Shown here one piece after another: positions 28,977 to 39,149 of a stretch of DNA of 64,000 bases; within the stretch, counting starts at the first letter, position 1, and the number at the start of each line of letters is the position of its first letter. Location of the stretch: positions 248,001 to 312,000 of the forward strand of contig NZ_JAGKJK010000007.1 of assembly GCF_020329435.1 (NCBI RefSeq), in the 5' to 3' direction. Source of the stretch: Bradyrhizobium hereditatis (GTDB lineage Bacteria; Pseudomonadota; Alphaproteobacteria; Rhizobiales; Xanthobacteraceae). The notes under the pieces are model-generated. The model worked only from the letters and a program-made list of their open reading frames with translations. It did not search any database and was not told the DNA's origin. The position numbers were made by a program, and so were the translations under genes.

Positions 28977-29213
28977 TTACCACCCTTCACATCCGTAGCA
29001 GCTACGACAGGATTCCTGCACTGTCCGCACCGCGACACGCGCCAAGATAGTCGGATCCGATTCACCCTCTGCGGCCAGAGTTAAGACCTTCTCAGCAAGG
29101 CATGCCTTCAACGAAGAGGTTCGCCTCGCTTCGGGCACCATCCGGACAGCATGCTCCAGAACACCCCTCAACTCAGCACACACTTTATTTTGCGAGGATT
29201 TTGCAGGCGTCAT
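28977..29213 (-). CDS. Small hypothetical protein, 78 residues
   Basis: The ATG at 29213 has GTGGAG 7 bases upstream. The product starts MTPAKSSQNKVCAELRGVLE and contains a helical centre SLKACLAEKVLTLAAEGESD, a pattern (K-x-F/C-L-A-E-x-I/V-L-x-L-A-A-E-G) I associate with small conserved proteins of bradyrhizobial symbiosis islands of unknown role. Four cysteines occur, two near the end (SCRSCYGCEGW contains three). No membrane segment. It is surrounded by IS relics and could be a survivor or a truncated copy. Confidence 0.4.
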   Translation of the reverse strand: MTPAKSSQNKVCAELRGVLEHAVRMVPEARRTSSLKACLAEKVLTLAAEGESDPTILARVAVRTVQESCRSCYGCEGW

Positions 29214-29384
29214 GATGCTACTCCACAAAATAGAACCTGTTCATGCGGACTCCGGCCTACCAGCCAGTGTTCCCGAAAAAGCTAGAACTCGGCACCTGAT
29301 GGCCCGTTCCGCCGAGTGAGTGTGGCAGTCGGGTGGGGGACGGTCACGCCGACGAATACAAGAGATATGATGAGCTGATGTGAC

Positions 29385-29640
29385 AGTTGGACGAAGGAAT
29401 CACTGTGGCTCGCTGGGACGTAGTACCACTCGATCTGCCGGTGCTGCGATCAGCGCAACATTGCAATGCTGGTGAGCCCGGTGTCGCTATCAGACACGAT
29501 CATCGCTGGAACAAACGTGCGATGCAATCACAGCATCGAGCTCGCCCGCCCCCCAAGACTGTGCGGCGCACTACTGAAAGATAAGCAAGACATTCCCGCG
29601 TGAAGTCATTGACAATAGCCAGGATGCGGAAGCCAAAACA
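29385..29640 (-). mobile_element. IS3-family OrfB (integrase core) relic
   Basis: The minus strand reads GFRILAIVNDFTRECLA, then ELDAVIASH, then, after a shift, VSDSDTGLTSIAMLR-stop-SQHRQIEWYYVPAS. This follows the DDE integrase core of IS3/IS407-group OrfB (F-T-R-E-C-L-A ... E-L-D-A-V-I-A ... V-S-D-N-G-T-E-L-T-S ... W-H-Y-I-A-P). Frameshifts and a stop show it is dead. Confidence 0.85.
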
Positions 29641-30403
29641 GATCTCAAATTCTAACTGGTTGAGGGCGACCGGGCCCTCATCGCGTTCTTGGGGAGCTCA
29701 GTTCATTTAGCCGAAGACCGAAGCGCTCCGGCACCCCGGGGACGGCGCGCAGCCGGCCAGCAATGGCTTCAATGCTCTTTTGATCGCGTCCCGATCAGCC
29801 AACAGCTTTACCTTCGTCCACCACCAGATCGTCGTCTTGTCCATGCCAATACCAGTCTAGAGAAGAATACGATGCGCTGGCTGCCTCCGCCTCGTTCTAC
29901 GCGCGAAGTTTGCGCCACAGCCCCTTGCCGCTCACCACAGCTAGCCCAAATCCACCCGGTATCGCACTACGGTTCACCCGAAGATGTGCTCGATGCCTCC
30001 TTTGGGCAGACGAGAAGCGTGTAATCATATCGTCATAACCGTTGGATATGTGTGATCAAATTTCCCCGGCGCTTCGCGAGGTAACGGCTATCCTGCATAG
30101 ATTGTGTGTCTGGACAACAAACTAGCGGCGCTGAATCAGGTAGACGAAAAGTCGGTCGGCGGCCAATCGGAGGATTTGCCAGGTGGCGGCCGCATTTTCA
30201 GCCACTCTGATTGCCTGCTGCTGACGAACCGCAGCGTTGTATCGAAGAGACGCTGCGATGAGTGGCATCGATCGATATAAACCTCGCGCAGACCGAATTA
30301 TTCGAGATGAAGACGCCAGGCAAATGTACGGTGGCTTGCTGAAGAATGGCGCGATTGGTCAGTTTTCAAAGGTTAGGTTCTAAACTAAGTATCGGAATCC
30401 GGG
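29641..30403. other. 0.76-kb stretch without recognisable gene
   Basis: Behind the IS3 relic. A plus frame at 29689-30024 overlaps noise on the other strand. No motif or promoter was identified. Confidence 0.35.
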
Positions 30404-30592
30404 ATGACTTCGATTGATGATAGCTTGAGTGAGATCAAATCCGTGCGGAACGACATTTGGCGTGTTCGTACGCTGCTTCGAACCGAGTTGCCTGATGCGG
30501 AGCGAAAAATCGCTGAGAAGCGCCTGCTTGAACAGCGTTCCGCCTTTGAACGGCTCTTAGCGACCACATTTCCTTTGACGTTGAGGCTCTGA
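30404..30592 (+). CDS. Small helical hypothetical protein, 62 residues
   Basis: The frame starts MTSIDDSLSEIKSVRNDIWR and is charged and helical throughout (TELPDAERKIAEKRLLEQRS), ending in a hydrophobic tail LLATTFPLTLRL. The heptad spacing suggests a short coiled coil. The ribosome site is only moderate (GGAA, 10 bases upstream). No family known to me. It sits about 350 bases before the nifA relic. It might be a real small protein or a piece of a larger lost gene. Confidence 0.35.
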   Translation: MTSIDDSLSEIKSVRNDIWRVRTLLRTELPDAERKIAEKRLLEQRSAFERLLATTFPLTLRL

Positions 30593-30939
30593 AGTCAATT
30601 CGGAGCCTGTGCCGCTCAAAAGGTAACTAAACGACGGACGTTTGAACTTCTTAAGAGCATCTCGTGACTGGGAGTGGATTGTATGCGGGCTCCGGCAAAG
30701 CTCAGATGGAGGCAAAAACCGAATCGCCAAAAAATGTCGCGGTGATAACCTGCCTTGTTCCTTGTCTTGCTTTCCACAGGTTTGATTAATTCTCCGATCC
30801 GCAGTCTGCCGATCCCTGATCAGCGGCAGACCGATCTGCACTCTTTTCGGCCGCCTTCGATGGTCGATCTTGGCGATTGCCCGTTGCATTCGGGAGCTCA
30901 GGACACCAATTCGGCAGAACGATAAGCAGGTAAGGGCGA
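30593..30939. other. Gap before the nifA relic
   Basis: Probably includes the unrecognisable 5' end of the nifA pseudogene. No intact frame with support. Confidence 0.35.
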
Positions 30940-32295
30940 GGTTTTTTGCGATCGTGACGAATCCGGTGTTTGGCCCCGACAAGAAAGATGCGCTCGGCGC
31001 TTCCAAGAAACGCGCGGCCTTCATCGGTGTTCTAATTCGCAATGATGCAACGGTTGCGGGCAGATCGGTTGCTGGAAGACCGCTCGCCATGTCGGCTGTC
31101 GATTCCGACGGCCGCCCTCTGGCCATGATGAGCAATCTGGTCGGCCAAACCGTGAAGCTGCATTTCTTGGTCGCGCGCGTCCTCCAGCTATTTGGCGCAG
31201 CGCTCCTCCAGAAGAGGCTATCAGAGCTGAAGCCCACCCTCGACTGCAAGAGGGTCCATTAAGACATCATCGGCAACAGTCCCCGCGGGCCTCTCGAGAA
31301 AATCGCGGTCGTTGCCCAGTCCAACAGGATCGTGTTGTTGCGGGGCGTTCTGCGACCGGCAAGGAGCTGGTCCCCACGCGTGCACGAGCTGCCGCCGCGC
31401 GGCGGGGGACCCTATATTAGAAGAGTTGCGCCGGACTGCCTGAGACGGTGCTTGATCGAAATTGTCCGCCCGTGAGAAGAGGTCTTCACCTAAGCGCTGG
31501 ACCCGCGCCAGATGATTTAACTCGCTGACAAGGCAACCCCTCGACGAGATCGGTGAGATCTCGCCACCGTTCCAAAAGCTGCTCTGTATCCTGGAGGAGC
31601 ACGAGTTCCAGCGCGTCGACACATCGGTGTATTAAGATCGACGTACTGTCACTGACTCGATCAGCCGCAATCTCGAGAGGCGCTGGCGCGAAACAAATTA
31701 CGCGCTAGACCTCTACCATCGCATCGTTGTGTCCATCCTGCTGCCGCCCTTGCGCGAGAGCCGCAGTGAGATCCCGTTGCTCGCGGCCGAGTTCTTTCAA
31801 TGGCGAGAACGGTCGTGCATTGAGCTTCGCTACACTGCAATGGACGTGCTAGTGGTGAATTGCGTGTTTCCCCGCAACGTGTGCGAGCTCGAGAATTGCG
31901 TGTAGCGGACGCGACGCTGGCCAAGAAACCTGCGATCATCAGAACCGACTTTGCCAGCTCCTCAGGGTGCCTGTTGGCGACGCTGTGGAGCCGCCGATCG
32001 GACGAGCTATCACTGCCGCAGCTGCTGGTCGTGCCGATGTCGCCGAAGCGCCGGCGCGGCTTCCGGGGGAACTGGTCACTGCATCCGATTTCGAGTTCGC
32101 AAGTTGCGGCCGAACCGGGGGCGAGACCGCCGAGCATTTGGGGCGGCGCGAAATTGACCGACCGCGACCACGTTACCGCGGCCATCGAGAAGTCGGGCTG
32201 GGTGCAGGCGGGAGGCGACTCGCCTCCTTGGGTTAACCTACGCCGGCTGCGCGCTCAGGAAGTACGGCCACCAGATCAAGCGTCTGTTAGCCGAG
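30940..32295 (+). pseudogene. nifA: Decayed nifA (sigma-54 activator of nif genes)
   Basis: Pieces of NifA can be read in order on the plus strand, in changing frames. GAF-domain end: SKKRAAFIGVLIRNDATVAG and MMSNLVGQTVKLH. Linker: DIIGNSP...LEKIAVVAQSN. AAA+ domain: LLRG with the Walker A ruined (LRPARS where GESGTGKE is expected), HELPPRGGGPYI, GEISPPFQKLL, EEHEFQRV, then LYHRIVVSILLPPLRE (31711 on) and VFPRNVCELENCV followed by a stop. The C-terminal helix-turn-helix: EKSGWVQA and, in another frame, ALRKYGHQIKRLL (about 32250-32290). Many frameshifts, stops and a destroyed ATP site make it non-functional. Immediately after its end come two NifA sites and the fdxN promoter. In many diazotrophs nifA is followed by nifB and fdxN; nifB is absent here. 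A working nifA must be elsewhere if the nif promoters here are used. Confidence 0.85.
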
Positions 32296-32311
32296 TGTCG
32301 CGGTCGCGACA
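32296..32311 (+). promoter_or_regulatory. NifA upstream activator site 1
   Basis: TGT-N10-ACA (TGTCGCGGTCGCGACA), a perfect match to the NifA binding pattern and itself an inverted repeat, about 60 bases before the -24/-12 promoter. Confidence 0.85.
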
Positions 32312-32314
32312 CGC

Positions 32315-32330
32315 TGTCTGGCCCAGGACA
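32315..32330 (+). promoter_or_regulatory. NifA upstream activator site 2
   Basis: TGTCTGGCCCAGGACA, a second TGT-N10-ACA, centred 19 bases after the first, so the two dimers would bind about two helical turns apart. Confidence 0.85.
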
Positions 32331-32370
32331 TGCACAAGAGGGAAATAGCCGAGATAAATCAGCTTGGCGT

Positions 32371-32386
32371 TTGGCACGAGCCTTGA
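32371..32386 (+). promoter_or_regulatory. -24/-12 (sigma-54) promoter of fdxN-suf
   Basis: TTGGCACGAGCCTTGA carries TGGCAC, five bases, then TTGA; consensus is TGGCAC-N5-TTGC, one mismatch. It lies 41-56 bases behind the NifA sites and 44 before the fdxN start. Confidence 0.8.
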
Positions 32387-32429
32387 AGGGAAGAAATCGT
32401 CCCGTCGCCTGCCCAAGGAATCGGAGTTT

Positions 32430-32624
32430 ATGGCCTACAAGATAATCGCCTCCCAGTGCACCGTCTGCGGCGCATGTGAGTTCGAATGCCCGAACGCAGC
32501 AATCAGCCTCAAGAACGACATATATGTAATCGATCCGAAGAAGTGCACCCAATGCGAGGAGCATTGCGACACGCCGCAATGCGCTGCTATCTGCCCGGTG
32601 CCCGGCACGTGCGTGCAGGCATAA
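32430..32624 (+). CDS. fdxN: 2[4Fe-4S] ferredoxin FdxN/FrxA
   Basis: A 64-residue bacterial-type ferredoxin carrying two [4Fe-4S] clusters; in diazotrophs it delivers electrons for nitrogenase or NifB-type reactions. The ATG at 32430 follows AAGGAATCGGAG. Cluster motifs: CTVCGACEFECP (CxxCxxCxxxCP) and CTQCEEHCDTPQCAAICP (CxxCx8CxxxC), the longer second spacing being typical of the FdxN group. It is the first gene behind the NifA/sigma-54 promoter and is followed by the suf genes, with a small doubtful frame between. Called frxA in Bradyrhizobium literature. Confidence 0.92.
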   Translation: MAYKIIASQCTVCGACEFECPNAAISLKNDIYVIDPKKCTQCEEHCDTPQCAAICPVPGTCVQA

Positions 32625-32634
32625 GGAGCGGCCG

Positions 32635-32813
32635 ATGAGCGGGTGCGCCGCGCGCAGCAAGATTGAAACACTATCGGCGGCGTTTCTGATTAGCGGCCTG
32701 GTTGGCCGCGAGCTGCGTGTGACTTACGCGATCGCCCATGCGGTGAAGGGGGCGCGCCGCCGCCGTCGTCGGACATGGTGGGAGTCGTCCTTGCGCGAGC
32801 GGCGGAGCGGGCA

Positions 32814-32820
<7 letters not shown>
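32635..32820 (+). CDS. Doubtful small frame between fdxN and sufB
   Basis: Sixty-one codons starting MSGCAARSKIETLSAAFLIS, 10 bases after fdxN and behind AAGGAG, overlapping the sufB start by a few bases. After a plausible first half it becomes Arg-rich (GARRRRRR). I recognise no family; it may be the remnant of a lost gene that once lay between fdxN and sufB. The good ribosome site is the only positive sign. Confidence 0.25.
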
Positions 32821-34310
<1,490 letters not shown>

Positions 34311-34528
34311 GCCAGATGATCAGCAACATCTTCGCACTGGTTCGGTTTGCGCCGCTTGCCATCTTTTATTCGTTGCAATCGCTGGAGCATTTGCGGGTCG
34401 GTGGCTTGGTGGATGGGGTGATGTAACAGAATTCGGCAAATTGGCTGCCGGTGGTGGAGCATTGGGCTCCTTCGTCTGGCTCTTTCTTCCGGCTTTTATT
34501 CGGGCGTTGTAGGCCACAAGGAAACAAG
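34311..34528 (+). other. sufB-sufC gap with a decayed membrane-protein-like frame
   Basis: Two hundred bases in which one frame reads FVAIAGAFAGRWLGGWGDVT and later SFVWLFLPAFIRAL before a stop at about 34512, suggesting a short lost membrane protein. No start codon fits, and a competing frame starts MISNIFALVRFAPLAIFYSL but stops early. I see no promoter in it. Confidence 0.35.
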
Positions 34529-35284
34529 ATGACTGCGTTGCTTGAAATGAAAGATCTGAAGGTCCGTGTCGAGGATAACGAAATTCTCCACGGGCTGACG
34601 CTCACGGTGAATCCGGGCGAGGTGCACGCGATCATGGGGCCGAACGGCTCCGGCAAGTCGACGCTGAGCCACGTCATCGCCGGTAAGCCCGGCTATGAAG
34701 TGACTGACGGGCAGATCCTGTTCAGGGGCGAGGACCTCCTGGAAATGGAGCCGGACGAGCGCGCCGCCAAGGGACTGTTCCTGGCATTCCAGTACCCGGT
34801 CGAAATCCCCGGCGTCACTACCTGGAATTTTCTGCACACGGCGTTGAACGCCCAGCGCAAGGCGCGCGGCGAAAGCCAGCTTTCGTCTCCGGAGTTTCTC
34901 AAGAAAGTCCGCGAGGTCGCAAAGTCGCTCAACATCCCGCAGGACATGCTCAAGCGCGGCGTCAATGTCGGCTTCTCCGGCGGTGAGAAGAAGCGCAACG
35001 AGATCTTGCAGATGGCGCTGTTCGAGCCGGCTGTCTGCATCCTGGACGAGATGGATTCCGGCCTCGATATCGACGCGCTCAGGATCGCGGCCGATGGCGT
35101 CAATGCGCTGCGCTCGCCCGACCGCGCCATGGTGGTCATCACGCACTACCAGCGTCTGCTCAACTACATCATCCCCGACTTCGTGCACGTGATGTCGAAG
35201 GGCAGGGTGGTCAAAAGCGGCGGCAAGGATCTGGCGCTGGAGCTCGAGGCTTCAGGCTACACCCAGTTCGAAGACGCGGCCTGA
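34529..35284 (+). CDS. sufC: SufC, ABC-type ATPase of the SufBCD complex
   Basis: Soluble ABC ATPase, 251 residues, that drives conformational change of the SufB-SufD scaffold. The ATG at 34529 has AAGGAA upstream. Walker A: GPNGSGKST (residues ~36-44). The Q-loop lies in FLAFQYPVEIPGV. Signature: VGFSGGEKKRNEILQMAL. Walker B: VCILDEMDSGLDIDAL. Switch His: VVITHYQRLLNYI. No membrane-spanning part, as expected. It is followed after 17 bases by sufD. All catalytic motifs look intact. Confidence 0.96.
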   Translation: MTALLEMKDLKVRVEDNEILHGLTLTVNPGEVHAIMGPNGSGKSTLSHVIAGKPGYEVTDGQILFRGEDLLEMEPDERAAKGLFLAFQYPVEIPGVTTWNFLHTALNAQRKARGESQLSSPEFLKKVREVAKSLNIPQDMLKRGVNVGFSGGEKKRNEILQMALFEPAVCILDEMDSGLDIDALRIAADGVNALRSPDRAMVVITHYQRLLNYIIPDFVHVMSKGRVVKSGGKDLALELEASGYTQFEDAA

Positions 35285-35301
35285 CGCAAAGCGGATTTGT
35301 G

Positions 35302-36627
35302 ATGAACCTAGTTTTAGCAAAGAACGAGACGGGACGCGCGGTGAGCGACAGTTTTGCTGTCGCGCGTGACCGGCTGCCGGGCGCCGGCAAGGTGGCGGAG
35401 GCGCGAAGCGCTGCCTTCGAAGCCTACGAACGCACAGGCCTGCCGCATCGCCGGATCGAAGACTGGAAGTATACCGATCTGCGCGCGCTGATGCGCGAAG
35501 TGCTGCCGCTGGCCGATGCGCCGGATGCCGCTGCGCTGAAACGCGCTGCCGCGGCCGTAAAGCTGCAGGCGATCAACGGCGCTCGCGCGCTCGTCCTCGT
35601 GGACGGCGTGTTCGTACCAAAGCTTTCCGAAGTCGGAGGCCTGGAGAAAGGCCTTACCATTCGCACGTTGCGGGATGTGCTGGAAACCGGCGAGGCGGCG
35701 CTGCCGGCGCAGCTCTTCTCGCCGGACAACGACAACCCGATGGTAGCGCTCAACAGCGCGATGATAACCGATGGCGTGGTGATCGAGATCGCCGATGGCG
35801 TCGTGCTGAAGCAGCCGCTGCAGATCATTCATGTCGCGAGCGCGCCTGCGGCTGTGGCGATGTTTACCCGTTCGCTGCTGCGTCTTGGCAAGGACGCCGG
35901 CGCAACTCTGGTCGAAAGCTACATTGCGGCCGATGGCACCACGGCCTATCAGGCCCATGACTCCCTGGTTGTCGCGATCGGCGACAATTCTCGGCTCGAT
36001 CATGTTCGACTGGTCGAAGACAGCCGTGACGCCTTCAACATCTCCTCCGCCGTCGTGACTCTGGGCGCGTATGCGCATTTCAACACCTTCGGCATGACGT
36101 CGGGCGCTGCCGTCAGCCGCTATCAGGCGACGATTGCGTTCGCCGGAGAGCATTCCGGGGTCGAGACCAACGGCGTCAATCTGCTCGACGGCCGCCAGCA
36201 CGCCGACACGACGCTGTTCATGGATCACGCGGTGCCGCACTGCGCCAGCCGCGAGGTGTTCCGCGCCGTGGTCGATGACCGCGCCCATTCCGTGTTCCAA
36301 GGCCGCATCATCGTGCGTCCCGACGCGCAGAAGACCGACGCCAAGATGATGACGCGGGCGCTGCTGCTCTCCGATGAGGCCGAGGCCAACAACAAGCCGG
36401 AACTCGAAATCTTCTCCGACGACGTCACCTGCGGCCATGGCACGACCACCGGCGCGCTCGACGAGAGCCTGTTGTTCTATATGCGCGCCCGCGGCCTTCC
36501 TGAGAAGGAAGCCCAGGCGCTGCTGATCCAGGCGTTCGTTGGCGAGGCGATTGGGTCCGTCGTCAACGACGATCTGCGAGAACTCGCAATTGCAGCTACG
36601 CAGCGCTGGCTGGAGGCGCGACGATGA
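35302..36627 (+). CDS. sufD: SufD, Fe-S cluster assembly protein
   Basis: SufD is the partner of SufB in the SufBC2D scaffold and is needed for iron acquisition. About 441 residues from ATG 35302 (a GTG three bases earlier is also possible). The N-terminal part shows GLPHRRIEDWKYTDLRALMR, the usual SufD opening, and the beta-helix core ends with VFQGRIIVRPDAQKTDAKMM, LEIFSDDVTCGHGTTTGALD and LLFYMRARGLPEKEAQALLI, with the conserved His/Cys of the SufB-SufD interface (DDVTCGHG). The stop overlaps the sufS start (ATGA at 36624-36627), so translation is coupled. Confidence 0.95.
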   Translation: MNLVLAKNETGRAVSDSFAVARDRLPGAGKVAEARSAAFEAYERTGLPHRRIEDWKYTDLRALMREVLPLADAPDAAALKRAAAAVKLQAINGARALVLVDGVFVPKLSEVGGLEKGLTIRTLRDVLETGEAALPAQLFSPDNDNPMVALNSAMITDGVVIEIADGVVLKQPLQIIHVASAPAAVAMFTRSLLRLGKDAGATLVESYIAADGTTAYQAHDSLVVAIGDNSRLDHVRLVEDSRDAFNISSAVVTLGAYAHFNTFGMTSGAAVSRYQATIAFAGEHSGVETNGVNLLDGRQHADTTLFMDHAVPHCASREVFRAVVDDRAHSVFQGRIIVRPDAQKTDAKMMTRALLLSDEAEANNKPELEIFSDDVTCGHGTTTGALDESLLFYMRARGLPEKEAQALLIQAFVGEAIGSVVNDDLRELAIAATQRWLEARR

Positions 36628-37871
36628 GCATGCATCCGGCAGTCGCCAACGGCGCCTACGATGTGAATCGCTTGCGCAAGGACTTTCCAGCGCTGGCGAC
36701 GCAGGTCTATGGCAAGCCGCTGGTCTATCTCGACAATGCCGCCTCGGCGCAGAAGCCAAAGGCGGTGCTCGATCGCATGATGCAGGCTTACACGTCCGAA
36801 TATGCCAACGTGCATCGCGGCCTGCATTATCTGGCCAACGCCGCGACCGACGCCTATGAGGGCGCCCGCGCGAAGGTGGCGCAGTTCGTCAACGCGCGCG
36901 GCACCGAGGAGATCATCTTTACTCGTAGCGCCACCGAGGCGATCAATCTGGTCGCCCAGACTTTCGGCCGCGAGCGCATTACAGCGGGTGATGAGATCGT
37001 TCTCTCGATCATGGAGCACCACGCCAACATCGTGCCATGGCATTTTCTGAGGGAACGCTATGGCGCTGTCATCAAATGGGCGCCAGTGGACGGGGAGGGC
37101 AATTTCCTCCTCGAGGAGTTCGAGCGGCTTCTGACCGAGCGCACCAAAATGGTTGCGATCACGCAGATGTCCAACGTGCTCGGCACCGTGTTGCCGGTGA
37201 AGGAAATCGTGAGGATCGCGCATGCACGTGGCATCGCGGTGTTGGTCGACGGCTCGCAAGCCTGCGTTCATCTGGATGTTGATGTCCGCGACATTGATTG
37301 CGATTTTTACGTGATGACGAGCCACAAACTGTATGGGCCGACCGGCATCGGCGTGCTTTACGGTAAGTATACGCATCTGGCGTCGATGTCGCCGTTCAAT
37401 GGTGGCGGCGAGATGATCCGCGAGGTCTCGCGTGACGGCGTCACCTACGGTGATCCGCCTCACCGGTTCGAGGCTGGCACGCCTCCGATCGTCGAGGCTA
37501 TCGGTCTGGGCGCGGCTGTGGACTATATCAATTCAATAGGAAAGGCACAGATCCACAAGCACGAGAGCGCACTGCTCGCTTACGCGCAGAAGAAGCTGCG
37601 GGGCATCAACTCCTTACGTATTATCGGAACGGCGGCTGAGAAGGGCGCGATCATCTCCTTCGAAATAAAAGTCGCGCATGCACACGATTTTGCCACCGTC
37701 ATCGATCGTGCAGGCGTGGCGGTGCGCGCCGGTACCCATTGCGCGATGCCGCTGCACGAACGTTTTGGCGTGCCAGCGACCTGCCGCGCTTCGTTCGCTC
37801 TCTACAACACGCATGAAGATATCGATGTGCTGGCGGGCGCGCTTATCAAGGCGCAGGAGCTGTTCTCATGA
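36624..37871 (+). CDS. sufS: SufS cysteine desulfurase
   Basis: PLP-dependent group II cysteine desulfurase, 415 residues, that takes sulfur from cysteine as enzyme persulfide for cluster assembly. Marks: YLDNAASAQKPKAVLDRM, RSATEAINLVAQTFGR, MEHHANIVPW, VDGSQACVHLDVDVRDIDCD, the PLP-binding Lys235 in MTSHKLYGPTGIGVLYGK and the catalytic Cys373 in VRAGTHCAMPLHERFGVPAT. It closes the sufBCDS row. No sufE, sufA or nifU follows. It could partly replace NifS, of which no copy is seen here. Confidence 0.95.
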   Translation: MSMHPAVANGAYDVNRLRKDFPALATQVYGKPLVYLDNAASAQKPKAVLDRMMQAYTSEYANVHRGLHYLANAATDAYEGARAKVAQFVNARGTEEIIFTRSATEAINLVAQTFGRERITAGDEIVLSIMEHHANIVPWHFLRERYGAVIKWAPVDGEGNFLLEEFERLLTERTKMVAITQMSNVLGTVLPVKEIVRIAHARGIAVLVDGSQACVHLDVDVRDIDCDFYVMTSHKLYGPTGIGVLYGKYTHLASMSPFNGGGEMIREVSRDGVTYGDPPHRFEAGTPPIVEAIGLGAAVDYINSIGKAQIHKHESALLAYAQKKLRGINSLRIIGTAAEKGAIISFEIKVAHAHDFATVIDRAGVAVRAGTHCAMPLHERFGVPATCRASFALYNTHEDIDVLAGALIKAQELFS

Positions 37872-38185
37872 GCGAAGGGGCTGGCCCCAGACCATGAGGC
37901 GCGTCGTGTATACGCGAGTTGCCGCAGCAATGCGCTAGCATTGTCGCAGGACTTCCGCCCGGGCGAGTGGGTCCGCTACGTGATGCTGACTAAGAACGGC
38001 GCATGGATTCGCCCAAGGATGTTGGTGAGCCGCTGGTCTTTGCGGGCGAGACTAGAACCGTGCGCCAGATCTGTCCTACGCCCTTGGGTTCATAGCGCGG
38101 GCCGTCTTCATCATCAGTCGCGCTCACGGGACGATTCGTCTCGGCGAGAGGGCGGATCTCTCGGTGGAATCGAGGTATTAAGCCT
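37872..38185. other. Stretch behind sufS without recognisable gene
   Basis: A short plus frame begins near 37941 (SQDFRPGEWVR) but loses any resemblance to a protein quickly. No terminator with a clear T-run was found. Confidence 0.3.
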
Positions 38186-38262
38186 AGATCATGATCCGGA
38201 AAAGTGCAAACCGGTTTCCCGAAAGACCCTGCTCAAACAAAGACATGGGATCATGATGCGAA
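38186..38262. repeat. Rhizobial palindromic intergenic repeat (RIME-like)
   Basis: The block contains ATCATGATCCGGAAAAGTG, then AAACCGGTTTCCCGAAAGA and TGCTCAAACAAAGACATG, the known layout of a very frequent intergenic palindrome in Bradyrhizobium and relatives. The GGAAA(A)... and ...TTTCC arms can pair. It marks ordinary chromosomal intergenic DNA. Confidence 0.7.
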
Positions 38263-38598
38263 TTCCATCCAGTCGCATCATGATCGAGACGCCTGCCCGG
38301 CGTGCCGCCCGAATTGACCGGTATGCCGCCGGCCGAACCATTTCCGAAGGCGGACTACCGTTCATCGTGACGCGGCTTGATGCGCTGATCGAGCCGCCCA
38401 CCTCTTGCGCACCCGCATGTGTGGTCTGCCGGCAACAATGGCGCGAGAGGGAAGATCTGGGGTAGATGCTGCAACGTTGTGCAGCAGGGGGCTCGTCCTC
38501 AAGTTTGATCTGAGCACGGCAGCGCCCCAATTGGGCGCGGTGGCCTGCCGATCCTCGCTCGCCATCTGCCTGTCGCGCGAAACCAAGAGCCGCGGGGC

Positions 38599-39090
38599 CT
38601 ACACGTCCCCGTAGGCAGCCTCGACATTCTTCCGGCGGCGGTCATAGCTTGCGATCATGAACAATGCGCCGATTGTCGCGAGATTCTTCAAGACATCGAC
38701 CAGCATCCTGCGTTGCCGTGCCCCGGCTAATTCCGGAAGTCGTACAAATAACAAGTCGAGATCCCGACATGGAGGACCGAGACAAACAGAAAGAAGCGCG
38801 CACCAAAGTTCAACGCGATCATCAGCGCCGCGAGGAGTTCGAGCGAATCGACCACAACCGCCAGAAGTTGCGGCGTCGGCCGGTCGCGCTCTCACGCGGC
38901 GCGATGTAAAGCGCGAACGCCTCGGGAACTGAAAATTTGGTCGCGATGAGATCGGCGGTCTGCTGTATGCCGAACAGCTTCGTCGCCCGCGTGTAGATGA
39001 ACAGCAACGCAAACAGAACTCGCCCGAAGGTAACGAACGCTGGCTGGTGGACCTGACTGCAGTGCGGACGCCGGAAGAGCGGAACGTTTA
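38599..39090 (-). pseudogene. Frameshifted DoxX-family membrane protein
   Basis: The minus strand begins with FGRVLFALLFIYTRATKLFG, then IQQTADLIATKFSVPEAFAL and APRESATG, the N-terminal half of DoxX proteins. The rest is only readable after frame changes; the end DVLKNLATIGALFMIASYDR appears in another frame with stop at 38599. Intact relatives are ~130-140 residues with four membrane helices; here at least two frameshifts break it. DoxX proteins are membrane subunits linked to redox or sulfur metabolism. It lies just downstream of maeB on the same strand. Confidence 0.7.
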
Positions 39091-39149
39091 TGGTCGTTCC
39101 GCTCTCCGCCATCAAATCGAATCCGTCTGCGCCCGGAAGGCGACCGCCT

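Noticed and set aside
30557..31249. 230-codon minus-strand frame over the nifA relic
   Set aside because: The plus strand carries recognisable NifA fragments in this stretch, so the minus frame is incidental.
35314..36759. Long open frame on the minus strand opposite sufD
   Set aside because: It mirrors sufD codon by codon, is rich in Arg/His/Asp and has no motif; a typical shadow in GC-rich coding DNA.
37941..38465. Frame behind sufS resembling a small conserved protein (FRPGEWVR)
   Set aside because: Only about ten residues look familiar; the rest runs through a palindromic intergenic repeat.
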